In this document: piece by piece, positions 44,454 through 53,061 of the stretch | Layout of the letters: every line of letters starts with the position of its first letter | Position numbering within the stretch: position 1 is the stretch's first letter | Assembly (NCBI GenBank): GCA_902780525.1 | Contig: CACZFL010000005.1 | Coordinates: 124,001 to 188,000, forward strand | From: an uncultured bacterium | Lineage (GTDB): Bacteria; Cyanobacteriota; Vampirovibrionia; Gastranaerophilales; Gastranaerophilaceae | Direction: 5' to 3' | Length of the DNA: 64,000 bases | The notes under the pieces: generated by a model | The model's input: the letters and a program-made list of their open reading frames with translations, nothing else | What the model was told of the DNA's origin: nothing | Database searches by the model: none | Made by a program: the position numbers and the translations under genes

Positions 44454-45212
44454 ATGACTGAAAGCATAAGTTCATCTGGCAATATATCGTTAAGTGCATT
44501 ATCCGATCTCAAATCGTTCCTCCGTTCAGGTGCGGTTAAATCTGAGAGTGCAGAAAATTCTGATGAAGAAAATAAAACAGCAGAGTCAGTAAATCGTGAT
44601 GTTACAAGAAATGCGTTATCTACGCTTTTGGAAAAAAGTTACACCGCTAATTCGGAAATAGCCGAAAGAAATGCTGAAGAAAAAGCCCAAGACGATGCAA
44701 ACACAACAAGTCCTCTTGATATTAGCACTCCCGATATACAGACTCAGCCAGCATTGGAAATAAGCAGACCCGAAGTTAGCGAAGAATCAAATCCCCTGAA
44801 GGTTAATACCCCGGTTCGGCAGACTCAGTCGGCATTGGAAATAAACAGACCCGAAGTGAGTGCGGAATCAAATGCCCTGAGGATTAATCGTCCTGATACG
44901 CAGACCCAGTCAGCATTGGATATCCAACGACCTGAAACAAAAACAGCAACTGATCCGCTGAAAGTCAATCGTCCCGATAAAGATGCAGCAACAAAAACAG
45001 CATCTTTAAATATACCAAAACAAAAAAATGCAATCTTGTATGAACTTAGAAATACAATGCATTCAAAATATTCAGCATGGGATATTGCAAGAAAATACGG
45101 TATCTCATACATGCAGGCACAAGAAATTTTTGTTGATCTCAATCAGGACACAAACGGAGTTGTTAAGGAATTCAACCTTCCGGAAAACTCAACAGTGTCC
45201 TATCTTGTGTAG
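44454..45212 (+). CDS. Tandem-repeat protein with helix-turn-helix-like C-terminus
   Basis: A 252-residue protein. ATG 44454 is the start: the promoter -10 overlaps the earlier ATG, and AAGGGA lies nine bases upstream. A Ser-rich N-terminus (about 1-90) leads to three 27-residue repeats and a partial copy (QTQ-x-AL-x-I-x-RPEVS and LKVN-type segments). The C-terminal 55 residues (LYELRNTMHSKYSAWDIARKYGIS then YMQAQEIFVDLNQ) look like a helix-turn-helix. No family recognised. It converges on the gene at 45217. Confidence 0.65.
   Translation: MTESISSSGNISLSALSDLKSFLRSGAVKSESAENSDEENKTAESVNRDVTRNALSTLLEKSYTANSEIAERNAEEKAQDDANTTSPLDISTPDIQTQPALEISRPEVSEESNPLKVNTPVRQTQSALEINRPEVSAESNALRINRPDTQTQSALDIQRPETKTATDPLKVNRPDKDAATKTASLNIPKQKNAILYELRNTMHSKYSAWDIARKYGISYMQAQEIFVDLNQDTNGVVKEFNLPENSTVSYLV
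44739..44990 (+). repeat. 81-base in-frame tandem repeat
   Basis: Copies begin at 44739, 44820 and 44901 (CAGACTCAG, CAGACTCAG, CAGACCCAG), exactly 81 bases apart, with a partial fourth copy. The period is 27 codons, so copy-number change would keep the frame. Confidence 0.9.
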
Positions 45213-45216
45213 TATT

Positions 45217-45552
45217 TTAATTCAGTTCTGCATTATCTAATGCTTGTTTTCTTTTTTCTTCTTCCTTTAAGAACTCGCAATCAGCTTCAAGACGTTTGTC
45301 TTCCATTGCATCAATAAGTTCGTGGATATCCTTGATTTGTCCGAGTTCAAAACCGACTTCCGCTAATAATACACAATCATTGCAAAGTCTGTGGTGTCCG
45401 TATATTACTGAACCGGCCATATCTTTTGTTCCGCCGCAGGCATCACAGGTAAAAAACTCGTGTTCGCAGTCAGGATTCTCTTCAATATCATCTAATCTCA
45501 TCTGCTCAACGACTAACTGCATCTCTTTAACTATTTCTTCTTTGGATTTCAT
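45217..45552 (-). CDS. Small zinc-binding hypothetical protein
   Basis: A 111-residue acidic protein with CDACGG (about 36-41) and CNDC (about 57-60), plus nearby His residues, likely a zinc site of the DksA/TraR-like or C4 type. Helical ends are Glu/Lys-rich. Its ATG overlaps the pdxJ stop by one base, so it is coupled to pdxJ. Function unknown. Confidence 0.75.
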   Translation of the reverse strand: MKSKEEIVKEMQLVVEQMRLDDIEENPDCEHEFFTCDACGGTKDMAGSVIYGHHRLCNDCVLLAEVGFELGQIKDIHELIDAMEDKRLEADCEFLKEEEKRKQALDNAELN

Positions 45553-46271
45553 TATCTTGCAACCTCACATAATGTTTTCATCTCATTAACAGCTTTTTCA
45601 AAACCTACATAAATCGCTCTTGATATTATAGAGTGGCCGATGTTAAGTTCAACAAGATTTGGTATCTCGTGCATTCTGTGAACGTTATCATAATTTAAGC
45701 CGTGTCCTGCATTTACTCTCAACCCGAAGTTTTGCGCAAAAACAGCTGCTCCTTTAAGGTCTTCAAAAGCTTTTTCCTCATCAGGTGTTCCGTAAACATT
45801 CGAATATCTTCCGGTATGAAGTTCAATAAACGGTGCCCCTGTTTTTGAAACGGCTGAGATTTGGTGTACGTCAGGGTCAATAAAGAAACTGACTTCTATA
45901 CCTTTGTCAATAAGAGGTTTTGTAAACTCTATTGCCCATTTTAACTGACCTGCAACATCCAAACCGCCTTCTGTTGTAAGCTCTTTTCTTTTTTCAGGAA
46001 CTATGCAGACTGCATGCGGTCTGATTTTGAGTGCAAATTTTTGCATTTCTTTTGTCATAGCCATCTCTAAATTAAGACGAACTCTGGGGAACATTCTGAT
46101 TGCTTCCACATCGGCATCTTTGATATGGCGTCTGTCTTCCCTTAAGTGAGTTGTGATTGATGCTACTTTACAATCCTTACAAATTCTAACCGCAGTCATT
46201 ATGTCAGGGTCATTTCCTCCCCTTGCATTTCTCAATGTTGCGATATGATCTATATTTACACCTAATAACAT
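45552..46271 (-). CDS. pdxJ: Pyridoxine 5'-phosphate synthase PdxJ
   Basis: A 239-residue TIM-barrel enzyme that makes pyridoxine phosphate in the DXP-dependent vitamin B6 route. Hallmarks are GVNIDHIATLRNARGG at the start, HLREDRRHI, PHAVCIVPEKR, LTTEGGLDV and VNAGHGLNYDN. Length is typical. It follows murT by 12 bases and is coupled to the small zinc protein. Confidence 0.96.
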   Translation of the reverse strand: MLLGVNIDHIATLRNARGGNDPDIMTAVRICKDCKVASITTHLREDRRHIKDADVEAIRMFPRVRLNLEMAMTKEMQKFALKIRPHAVCIVPEKRKELTTEGGLDVAGQLKWAIEFTKPLIDKGIEVSFFIDPDVHQISAVSKTGAPFIELHTGRYSNVYGTPDEEKAFEDLKGAAVFAQNFGLRVNAGHGLNYDNVHRMHEIPNLVELNIGHSIISRAIYVGFEKAVNEMKTLCEVAR

Positions 46272-46283
46272 AATAAATTCCCC

Positions 46284-47603
46284 TTATTTTCTCTTTAGAT
46301 TTTTCATCTTATCCAGTTTTAAAAGTGCCGTATATGTAGGCAGTATTGTAATATTATTATCTGCCGATTTACTTATATAATCAACAGCTTTTTCTATATC
46401 TGAGATTACTTTTATATTGTCTGCTCCAACTCCAGCATATTTCAAACGAAGTGCCATATCATTTGCACGGGTTCCTGATACTACAATTTCATGTTTGTTT
46501 ACCCCTACTCGCTCAAATTCCGCATCCCATAGCCAGGATACATCTCGTCCGTCTGCGTAATTATCGTTGATTATGATTAAAAGACTTGAATCTAAATCCA
46601 CAGTTTTTAAAACTTCGTTTGCGCCGATAGGATTTTTTATTAACTGGATTAGGGTTCTTTTTCCGTTCAAGTATTTTACTTCACTTCTTCCGAAAGCAAC
46701 TTTAAAAGTTTTTAAGTTATTCTGAATATCTTCTGTTTTAAGCCCCAATTCTTTGCACAGCGAAATTGCACCAAGCGTATTGTATGCATTAAACAAACCT
46801 ACAAGCGGAACTTCAAATTCTTCCCCATTTATATTTAAAACGGAATGGTCTTTGAATAATGTTACAACCGCATTGTACTTCGGCTCAGGTCTTTTGTAAC
46901 CGCAGGAACAGGAATAATGTCCCTGCTGGGCATAAAACTTTTTGTCATAGTTTAACGGTTTTCCGCAAAGGCAGTTGAAGGCTTCTTCCGTCTGACTATC
47001 CGAGGGGTTTAAACCGTCCTCATAATTTACTTCTTCTACGCCGTAAAATATATGCTTACTTCCGCCTGTAAAACTTGAAACAAGAGGATCATCGGCATTC
47101 AATATAAGTGTTAAATCAGGTTTTAAATCTATTCCGTTTTGAATAAATTTTTTAGTTGTGGCAAGTTCTCCATATCTGTCTAATTGGTCACGGAATAGAT
47201 TTGTTACAAGAAGATAATCTGCTTCAAACTTGTCATATATTACTTCCAAAAAAGCTTCGTCAGATTCAATAACAGAATAGTCATATTTTTTTATAGGATT
47301 AAGCTGAAGTGCGATTGCATTTACAACTCCCTGTATCATATTAGCACCAAGCTCATTATTGATAACAGAGCTTCCGCTCTCTTTCAAAAGATGAGAGATT
47401 AAACCTGATGTCGTTGTTTTTCCGTTAGTACCTGTAACATTAATCTTTGTCTTTATATATTTATTCGTGTGGAACAAAAAATCAGGACAAATTTTCAAAA
47501 CAATTTTTCCGATTATAGAAGTTCCGGCAGATAGCTTTGTAATATTTAATCCAAGCTTTATTGCTTTTGCAAGAAATAATGAAAATAAAAATTTACCCTT
47601 CAT
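46284..47603 (-). CDS. murT: Lipid II isoglutaminyl synthase subunit MurT
   Basis: A 439-residue Mur-ligase-family protein. ATP-loop motif VTGTNGKTTTSGL (about 56-68) is followed by NNELGANM. The middle domain has the MurT-type Cys4 zinc ribbon (CLCGKPLNYD then GHYSCSCGYKRP). The C-terminal DUF1727 part has NPIGANEVL and INDNYADGRDVSWLWD, which carries the catalytic Asp. MurT works with glutaminase GatD to amidate D-Glu of lipid II. No gatD is adjacent in this window. Confidence 0.92.
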   Translation of the reverse strand: MKGKFLFSLFLAKAIKLGLNITKLSAGTSIIGKIVLKICPDFLFHTNKYIKTKINVTGTNGKTTTSGLISHLLKESGSSVINNELGANMIQGVVNAIALQLNPIKKYDYSVIESDEAFLEVIYDKFEADYLLVTNLFRDQLDRYGELATTKKFIQNGIDLKPDLTLILNADDPLVSSFTGGSKHIFYGVEEVNYEDGLNPSDSQTEEAFNCLCGKPLNYDKKFYAQQGHYSCSCGYKRPEPKYNAVVTLFKDHSVLNINGEEFEVPLVGLFNAYNTLGAISLCKELGLKTEDIQNNLKTFKVAFGRSEVKYLNGKRTLIQLIKNPIGANEVLKTVDLDSSLLIIINDNYADGRDVSWLWDAEFERVGVNKHEIVVSGTRANDMALRLKYAGVGADNIKVISDIEKAVDYISKSADNNITILPTYTALLKLDKMKNLKRK

Positions 47604-47625
47604 AAAACGTCCCTATCTTAATTAT

Positions 47626-47653
47626 TTGAAAAAAAATCCTAAAAGGTTATAAT
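47626..47653 (+). promoter_or_regulatory. Promoter of the small membrane protein at 47683
   Basis: TTGAAA (47626-47631), 16-base spacer, TATAAT (47648-47653), between murT and the divergent gene. Confidence 0.6.
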
Positions 47654-47682
47654 TATATTATTACAAAAACAGGTTAGAAAAA

Positions 47683-47994
47683 ATGATTTTTTATTTTTTG
47701 ATATCAGTTGTATTTATAGCAGAAGTAATTATTGCTATTGCATTGCTTATCGGTTTGGTTAAAGCTGATAAAATTTTACTTAAATATAATGAAATAGTTG
47801 ATGAGACAAGACCTTCAGTTAAAAGTGTAATGATATTAGTACGCAAAATATCTAAACAATTTGTAGAACTTGCACCTATACTCACCGAACAAATAAAAAA
47901 AATTTTAGTTGCTTCATTGATGTCACAATTAAAGAGTATGCTTGGAGCAGTTACATTCTGGCTTGTGAAGAAAGAAGTCGAGAAACACGTATAG
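47683..47994 (+). CDS. Small membrane-anchored protein
   Basis: A 103-residue protein with one strong N-terminal membrane helix (about 3-25) and a basic helical tail containing a second amphipathic or hydrophobic segment (about 74-93). AGGTTAG lies before the ATG. No family recognised; DUF948-like proteins share the general plan. Upstream of the U32 gene, 55 bases apart. Confidence 0.65.
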   Translation: MIFYFLISVVFIAEVIIAIALLIGLVKADKILLKYNEIVDETRPSVKSVMILVRKISKQFVELAPILTEQIKKILVASLMSQLKSMLGAVTFWLVKKEVEKHV

Positions 47995-48034
47995 AAATTA
48001 TTTACCTCTGAAAAAACACGTTTAGTTTTATTCG

Positions 48035-48043
48035 TGCTATTAT
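48035..48043 (+). promoter_or_regulatory. Extended -10 box next to the U32 gene start
   Basis: TGCTATTAT, an extended -10 without a clear -35. The expected start coincides with the ATG at 48050, and no ribosome site exists. A leaderless mRNA is predicted. Confidence 0.4.
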
Positions 48044-48049
48044 ATTTTT

Positions 48050-49318
48050 ATGATAAAACCAGAATTACTTATGCCTGCGGGCAATGTTGAAAAACTTAAG
48101 TACGCAATCAAATATGGCGCAGATGCCGTTTACCTTGGTGTTGTAGATTTCAGTCTTAGGGCAATGCGTAAAGGTGAACTGATTACAATGGATAATCTTA
48201 AGCTCGCTATCGATACTGCTCACAATATGGGTGCAAAAGCCTATTTAACACTCAATATTTTCGGGTTTAACTCAGATATAAAAACTCTTGAATCCTGTAT
48301 GGACAGAATCTCTGAATCTAATCCTGATTCTCTTATTATAAGTGATCCGGGAATTATGCGTTTGGCTCAAAAATATATGCAAAACACTCCTATCCACGTT
48401 TCAACTCAGGCTAATATTTTAAATTACGAAGCAGTTAAATTCTGGCAGGATATAGGTGCAACAAGATGTATTTTAGCACGTGAGTTGCCAATTAAAGACG
48501 TTGCTGAGATAAAGCAGAAAGTTCCCGGCATGGAGCTTGAATGTTTTATACACGGAGCGCAGTGTGTATCATTCTCAGGAAGATGTTTATTGAGCGACTA
48601 TATGACAAACGGAGAACGTAAAGCTAACTCAGGTAACTGTTCTCAGCCTTGCAGATGGAGTTATAAACTTTTGGAAGAAACACGTCCTGGCGAATATCAG
48701 GAGATTGTTCAGGATGATAAAGGTACTCATATTCTTTCAACAAAAGACTTGTGTCTTGTGAAGCATCTGAAAGAAATGATAAATGCAGGGATAGATTCAT
48801 TTAAAGTCGAAGGAAGAACAAAAAGCCTCTACTATGTTTCAGCTGTTGCAAAAGCGTACAGAGAAGCAATAGATGAGGTATTAAAGGACCCTGATGCAGA
48901 CATGGAACCATATTTTCAGGAGCTTCTTAAGGTAGGTAACAGAGGATATACAACAGGTTTTTACCTGGGTGACGGCGAATATCCGTCTGACGGGTACAGT
49001 TACGACATATCTAAAGGTCTTGCAGGGGCGGATTTCTTATGTGAACTTCACGGATGTGAAAACGGGTATTACAGAATAATTACAAAAAACAAGTTCTATA
49101 AAAATGAAGATATAGAATTGATTACTCCTACGGAAAAATTTGTTACACAGGTTACTGAAATCAAAGATTTAAAAGGTGAAGAACAGGAGCTTGCAAATAC
49201 TAACCACGAACTTCTTGTTAAGCTTTCAAAAGAACCTCAGAGTTATGAATATGCACTGATCAGAACCGTTGGTATAAAAAACGGTGTAAATGAAGCTTTA
49301 AAATGTGCATGTGTTTAA
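48050..49318 (+). CDS. trhP: Peptidase U32 family tRNA hydroxylation protein (TrhP-like)
   Basis: A 422-residue U32 protein. It opens with the family PELLMPAGNVEKLKYAIKYGADAVYLG. The Cys cluster is typical: HGAQCVSFSGRCLLS then SGNCSQPCRW, followed by ILSTKDLCL and SFKVEGRTKS. This is the YegQ/TrhP form, needed for prephenate-dependent 5-hydroxyuridine formation in tRNA. Other U32 members are collagenase-like, so the exact role is inferred from full length and motifs. Confidence 0.85.
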   Translation: MIKPELLMPAGNVEKLKYAIKYGADAVYLGVVDFSLRAMRKGELITMDNLKLAIDTAHNMGAKAYLTLNIFGFNSDIKTLESCMDRISESNPDSLIISDPGIMRLAQKYMQNTPIHVSTQANILNYEAVKFWQDIGATRCILARELPIKDVAEIKQKVPGMELECFIHGAQCVSFSGRCLLSDYMTNGERKANSGNCSQPCRWSYKLLEETRPGEYQEIVQDDKGTHILSTKDLCLVKHLKEMINAGIDSFKVEGRTKSLYYVSAVAKAYREAIDEVLKDPDADMEPYFQELLKVGNRGYTTGFYLGDGEYPSDGYSYDISKGLAGADFLCELHGCENGYYRIITKNKFYKNEDIELITPTEKFVTQVTEIKDLKGEEQELANTNHELLVKLSKEPQSYEYALIRTVGIKNGVNEALKCACV

Positions 49319-49941
49319 GAAAGAGAATAATACATTGTACCTTCAGGTGCATCCTCTAATGGAAGTTCCTTTCTCAAAACGCGTTCCATTATTTTGTTAT
49401 CTTCTTTGTTAACAAATCTGAATCCGCACTTCCAGTGAGCAAGAGACGGACTGGGAATTTGTGTCATCTCAGAACCCTCTATTTTTCGTGCATCCAGTAT
49501 AATTCTGCCTTCACATTCTTCATCTTTTTTTATCAGATTTGTAAGTTTTTTCATTGTCCTCGTAAAAATACCCTGGCGAGCATATTCAGGTCGAATCTCT
49601 ACCATCTTAATATATACATGTGGTTTTAACCTTCTTTCACCTTTAGAATCTATGCAGACATAATTGTTTGGGAATTTTGTATCATATCCTTCAAAATTAT
49701 ATGCACGGTATTCCATGTTAAAAAACAGAAAACGCGGGTCTTTGACTTCATGATGATATACCCCGGTATAAATTGGCGGATTGTCTGTTAATATCTCAGG
49801 AATTCCTTCTTTTAATTCTACCAAATCCTGTTTAAGCTGTTTAAGTTTTGGCAGGTCAAATTTTAAATGATTTTTATATTTGCAAACTTTTCGCAGTGTA
49901 CTTGTTTTTATTTTGCAGAAAAAAGATATTCCCGTAATCAT
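49315..49941 (-). CDS. GNAT-like acetyltransferase, lineage-specific
   Basis: A 208-residue protein. The middle has a GNAT motif-A pattern, KMVEIRPEYARQGIFTRTMKKL (about 111-132; read in two parts KMVEIRPEYARQGIF and TRTMKKL), followed by IILDARKIEG and SLAHWKCGFRFV. The first 55 residues are basic. No specific substrate. It overlaps the U32 gene 3' end by four bases on the other strand. Fold assignment is moderate. Confidence 0.6.
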   Translation of the reverse strand: MITGISFFCKIKTSTLRKVCKYKNHLKFDLPKLKQLKQDLVELKEGIPEILTDNPPIYTGVYHHEVKDPRFLFFNMEYRAYNFEGYDTKFPNNYVCIDSKGERRLKPHVYIKMVEIRPEYARQGIFTRTMKKLTNLIKKDEECEGRIILDARKIEGSEMTQIPSPSLAHWKCGFRFVNKEDNKIMERVLRKELPLEDAPEGTMYYSLS

Positions 49942-50067
49942 TATTTATTAAATCCTTTATTGTCATAAAAAGCATAAAAATTTTTTTTGCCCTTTGTTAT
50001 AAAATTGACTAAACCCTTAAATTATGCAAACATAGAATAATAAACTAAGTATTTAAAGGGAATTTAA

Positions 50068-50544
50068 ATGTTCATTAAGCCTGATTATAATTTGAAAAAT
50101 ATATATGAAATCAATTTTACCGAACTGAAAAAACTCGGAATTAAATGCATAATGTTTGATTTGGATTCAACAGTTATGCAGTCAAAAACTTCGGAATTTA
50201 CTCAACAAACCATAGAATGGTTTAATACATTTATCAATGATTTTGAAGTTGCTATTATATCAAATAATAAAAAGAAAGAATATATAGAAAAAGCCTCAAA
50301 AACATCTCCCTGCAGAGTTATCGGGTGTGCAAACAAACCTAATCCAAAAATTGCGAAACAGTATTTGGATGAAGTTGGCATAAAACCTACAGAAGCTGTG
50401 ATGGTGGGTGACAGACCGCTTACGGACATCCTGGTTGGAAAATTTTTGGGGTGTAAAACAATTCTTGTAGGCTCAATTAATCCTAATGAAAACTTAGCGA
50501 CAAAATTTGTAAGAGCGCTTGAAAGAAGTACAATAAAAAAATAA
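50068..50544 (+). CDS. YqeG-family HAD phosphatase
   Basis: A 158-residue HAD IIIA phosphatase. Motif I is IMFDLDSTVMQ (about 32-42), motif II IISNNKK, motif III uses KPNPKIAKQYL, and motif IV VGDRPLTDILVG. YqeG relatives include phosphatidylglycerophosphatase GEP4-like enzymes. AAGGG lies eight bases before the ATG. It converges with the aminotransferase gene with a seven-base gap. Confidence 0.88.
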   Translation: MFIKPDYNLKNIYEINFTELKKLGIKCIMFDLDSTVMQSKTSEFTQQTIEWFNTFINDFEVAIISNNKKKEYIEKASKTSPCRVIGCANKPNPKIAKQYLDEVGIKPTEAVMVGDRPLTDILVGKFLGCKTILVGSINPNENLATKFVRALERSTIKK

Positions 50545-50551
50545 AAATATT

Positions 50552-51679
50552 CTATTGATGCAAAAACTCTGAAAACATATTAAGAGCAGATTTTAAGGCA
50601 ACTGCACAATACCCTATTCTTACATAACCTTCCATCTCCATAGTTTCTCCCGGAAGAAGTGCAACGCCTGTTCGGTTTTGTAATCTTCTGCAAAGTTCAC
50701 GTGAAGGCATGTCTTTTTTGTATTTTACAAGAGCCGTAGTTCCACCGTTTGGGATTATACATTCTGCAAGGGGTTCGTTTGTAAGCCATTCGGAAAAAGT
50801 ATTCATTCCGAGCTGCATAATATTAAAATTGCGTTCCTGAATAATATTCTTGTTTTCTAAAGCAACAGATGCAAAAAAGTCATCCAAAACTCCGACGCTT
50901 ATTGTATTGTACTGTCTTTGATGGTTAATCTCATTTATTAAATCTTCTCTGGCACACACCCAGCCCAATCTAAGTCCGGGTAATGAATAGGTTTTGGACA
51001 TGCTTCCAACGGAAATTCCTTTTTCGTATATATCTGCTATTGATATTGAATAAGGATTTCCGATTAAATTCAATCCCCTATATACTTCGTCAGATAAAAC
51101 CCATACATTGTTTTTCTTCGCAAACTCAACCAGTTCTTCAATAAGCCAGTTTGGAATTACTGAACCTGTCGGGTTATTAGGGTTATTCAAGCATAACAGC
51201 TTTGTTTTTGAGGTTACTATTTTTGACAGTTCCTCTATATCCGGAAGCCAGTTGTTTTCTTCTTTTAAGAAATATAACTTTACTTCCGCACCGATTGATT
51301 CAGGAATTGAATAATGCTGCTGATAAGTAGGAACAATACATACAACTTCATCACCTTTTTCAAGAAGTGAATAAAAAATAAGCTGATTTGCACCAATAGC
51401 ACCATGTGTTATTGTAATATTTGCAGTTGCCTGATTTGTATAAAGAGATTTTATATTGTCTTTAAGTCTTTCAGAACCTGTAATATCACCGTATCCCAGC
51501 GGTGTCTTTAGTATTTTTTCAAATTCTTTTTCTGTATTATATGAATTTGAAGAATGTGAGCATAAATCCATAAGTTCATAAACAGATAACGGTTTTATGC
51601 AAGTTGTTGTTAAATCATACAAAGCGCCCGCTTCATATCTGTTCATCCATTCTTCAATTTTAAAAGGTGATATTTTCAT
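50552..51679 (-). CDS. Class I/II PLP aminotransferase
   Basis: A 375-residue fold-type I aminotransferase. The PLP Lys is in VGSMSKTYSLPGLRLGW (about 230-246), with LNNPNNPTGSV (Asn-Pro motif) and LSDEVYRGL (Asp-Glu-x-Tyr). The C-terminal Arg is in GYVRIGYC. The substrate is not predictable. It is transcribed in line with the HU gene but separated by that gene's terminator. Confidence 0.88.
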   Translation of the reverse strand: MKISPFKIEEWMNRYEAGALYDLTTTCIKPLSVYELMDLCSHSSNSYNTEKEFEKILKTPLGYGDITGSERLKDNIKSLYTNQATANITITHGAIGANQLIFYSLLEKGDEVVCIVPTYQQHYSIPESIGAEVKLYFLKEENNWLPDIEELSKIVTSKTKLLCLNNPNNPTGSVIPNWLIEELVEFAKKNNVWVLSDEVYRGLNLIGNPYSISIADIYEKGISVGSMSKTYSLPGLRLGWVCAREDLINEINHQRQYNTISVGVLDDFFASVALENKNIIQERNFNIMQLGMNTFSEWLTNEPLAECIIPNGGTTALVKYKKDMPSRELCRRLQNRTGVALLPGETMEMEGYVRIGYCAVALKSALNMFSEFLHQ

Positions 51680-51702
51680 AAATTTATTTTATCATAAAAT
51701 AT

Positions 51703-51726
51703 GGGCGCAAACTTAAGTTTGCGCCC
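51703..51726 (-). terminator. Terminator hairpin after the HU gene
   Basis: A perfect 24-base palindrome: arms GGGCGCAAAC and GTTTGCGCCC joined by TTAA. On the minus strand ATATTTT follows. It is the most GC-rich hairpin in the window. Confidence 0.8.
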
Positions 51727-51753
51727 TTTAACTTATTTTCTGAAAGTTATTAA

Positions 51754-52032
51754 TTATTTGCCGTTAACAACTTCTTTGAATTTCTTACCAGCTGAGAATA
51801 CAGGAACTGTCTTAGCAGGAATCTTAATAGCTTTACCTGTTTGTGGGTTTCTGCCGTTTCTTGCTGCTCTCTTACGTGGTTCGAAAGTACCAAAACCAAC
51901 TAAAGTTACTTTTTTACCTTTGGATACAGATTTTTGTACTGTTTCAATTAAAGCAGACAATACTTCGTTAGCTTCTTTTTGAGTAACTTTTGCTTTTTTT
52001 GAAATTTCTGATACTAATTCTTCTTTGTTCAT
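51754..52032 (-). CDS. hup: DNA-binding protein HU
   Basis: A 92-residue nucleoid protein. It opens MNKEELVSEISKKAKVTQKEA, and the beta-arm contains the conserved GFGTFEPRKRAARNGRNPQTG and the KIPAKTVPVFSAGKKFK end. AAGGAG precedes the ATG and a clear promoter lies upstream. It is expected to be abundant. Confidence 0.97.
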   Translation of the reverse strand: MNKEELVSEISKKAKVTQKEANEVLSALIETVQKSVSKGKKVTLVGFGTFEPRKRAARNGRNPQTGKAIKIPAKTVPVFSAGKKFKEVVNGK

Positions 52033-52065
52033 TATAAAACTCCTTTCTTAAATTTTACAAGTTCC

Positions 52066-52093
52066 ATTATATAGCTTTAATAAAAGAAAGCAA
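52066..52093 (-). promoter_or_regulatory. Promoter of hup
   Basis: On the minus strand, TTGCTT (52093-52088), 16-base spacer, TATAAT (52071-52066). The leader is about 25 bases and contains AAGGAG. Confidence 0.65.
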
Positions 52094-52210
52094 GCTTTTT
52101 TATCGCCCAAAAGTATGATTTTTTCAGTATTTTAGTATGAAATGTCAGTCTGAAATCAGAACAATGTCTGCAAATGACATGTATGTATATTTGTAGAAAG
52201 CAGAGTATTA

Positions 52211-52582
52211 TTAGTTTTCAAGGTTTAATATGCTGCCGTTTATGTTGGCTGAGTTGTATGCTTTGTTTAATTTTTGAACCTTTTGAGTTCTCGACAGTTC
52301 GGATTTTACAAACTCCATGTTTTTTTCAAGAGTGCTGATGTTTTTTTCTTCAAGTTCTTTTATTTCGTTAAAAATAGCATCAACTTCTTTTTGTTGTTCG
52401 GGGGTCAACTCAAGGTATCTTCTTATTGTTTTACAGCTGATAAATATTCCTTCACGCATTTTGATAAGGTTAATAGCACTGTCGAAATCTTCCTTTTCAA
52501 TTAGCCTTGCGATATCAGCGGCACCGTTCTTAAGCTGTTTGTACTGAAGCATAAGTTGTTCATATTGTTGTTCACTCTGCAT
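52211..52582 (-). CDS. FliT-like flagellar export chaperone
   Basis: A 123-residue helical protein. ATG 52582 is the start because GGAGA precedes it; the longer frame lies inside fliS. It has heptad-like helices (QSEQQYEQLMLQYKQLKNGA; LTPEQQKEVDAIFNEIKEL; STLEKNMEFVKSELSRTQKV) and an SRTQK-type end as in FliT. It overlaps the fliS end by 11 bases. Identification rests on position and helical pattern. Confidence 0.65.
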   Translation of the reverse strand: MQSEQQYEQLMLQYKQLKNGAADIARLIEKEDFDSAINLIKMREGIFISCKTIRRYLELTPEQQKEVDAIFNEIKELEEKNISTLEKNMEFVKSELSRTQKVQKLNKAYNSANINGSILNLEN

Positions 52583-53060
52583 CGTTGTTGTCTCCTTCGT
52601 TTCCAGGAGCCGGTTCAGATTGCTGGCTAACCGGAAGTTGTTCACTCATTGCATCTTCCAGCGTAGTTACGCCGCTTTGAATCTCAATTGCTTTTTGAAA
52701 TCCCCATCTGATGTTGGTTAAATCTTCTATTACTTCATCAATTTTTTCACTGTTTCGCTGAACATTTGCTTTGATTAAAGTTACTGCCATGCGGTTATAT
52801 AAGCGGAAGAGCTGTTTGGATACATCATTTCCGTTTTCCAAATCAATTGTACGCATGAGCTCTCTGATAATTTTTCTTGCTCCGTCTATATTTGTTGAAC
52901 GTTCTTTAAAATTATTTTCTGCAATAGCGGTTTTTGCTTTTATTAAAAACTGAATTGCACCGTCAAATAATAATATCATTAATTTTTCGGGTGTTGCCGT
53001 ATTGATATTATTTGCCTGATATTGTTTTATGTATTTATTGTATGGGTTAATTGGCGGCAT
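52572..53060 (-). CDS. fliS: Flagellar secretion chaperone FliS
   Basis: A 162-residue chaperone that keeps flagellin from polymerising in the cytoplasm. The start NPYNKYIKQYQANNINTATPEKLMILLFDGAIQF is classic FliS: Tyr-rich N-terminus, then TPEKLxxLLFDGAI (given here only as a pattern). The remaining helices include the IRELMRTIDLENGND segment. A Glu/Pro-rich tail extends the usual 130-residue length. It starts one base after the FlaG-like stop. Confidence 0.9.
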   Translation of the reverse strand: MPPINPYNKYIKQYQANNINTATPEKLMILLFDGAIQFLIKAKTAIAENNFKERSTNIDGARKIIRELMRTIDLENGNDVSKQLFRLYNRMAVTLIKANVQRNSEKIDEVIEDLTNIRWGFQKAIEIQSGVTTLEDAMSEQLPVSQQSEPAPGNEGDNNDAE

Positions 53061-53061
53061 T

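Noticed and set aside
52142-52180. Nested inverted repeats ATGTCA/TGACAT and TCTGA/TCAGA between hup and the FliT-like gene
   Set aside because: Stems are only 5-6 pairs, with no T tract and no strand preference; could be chance.
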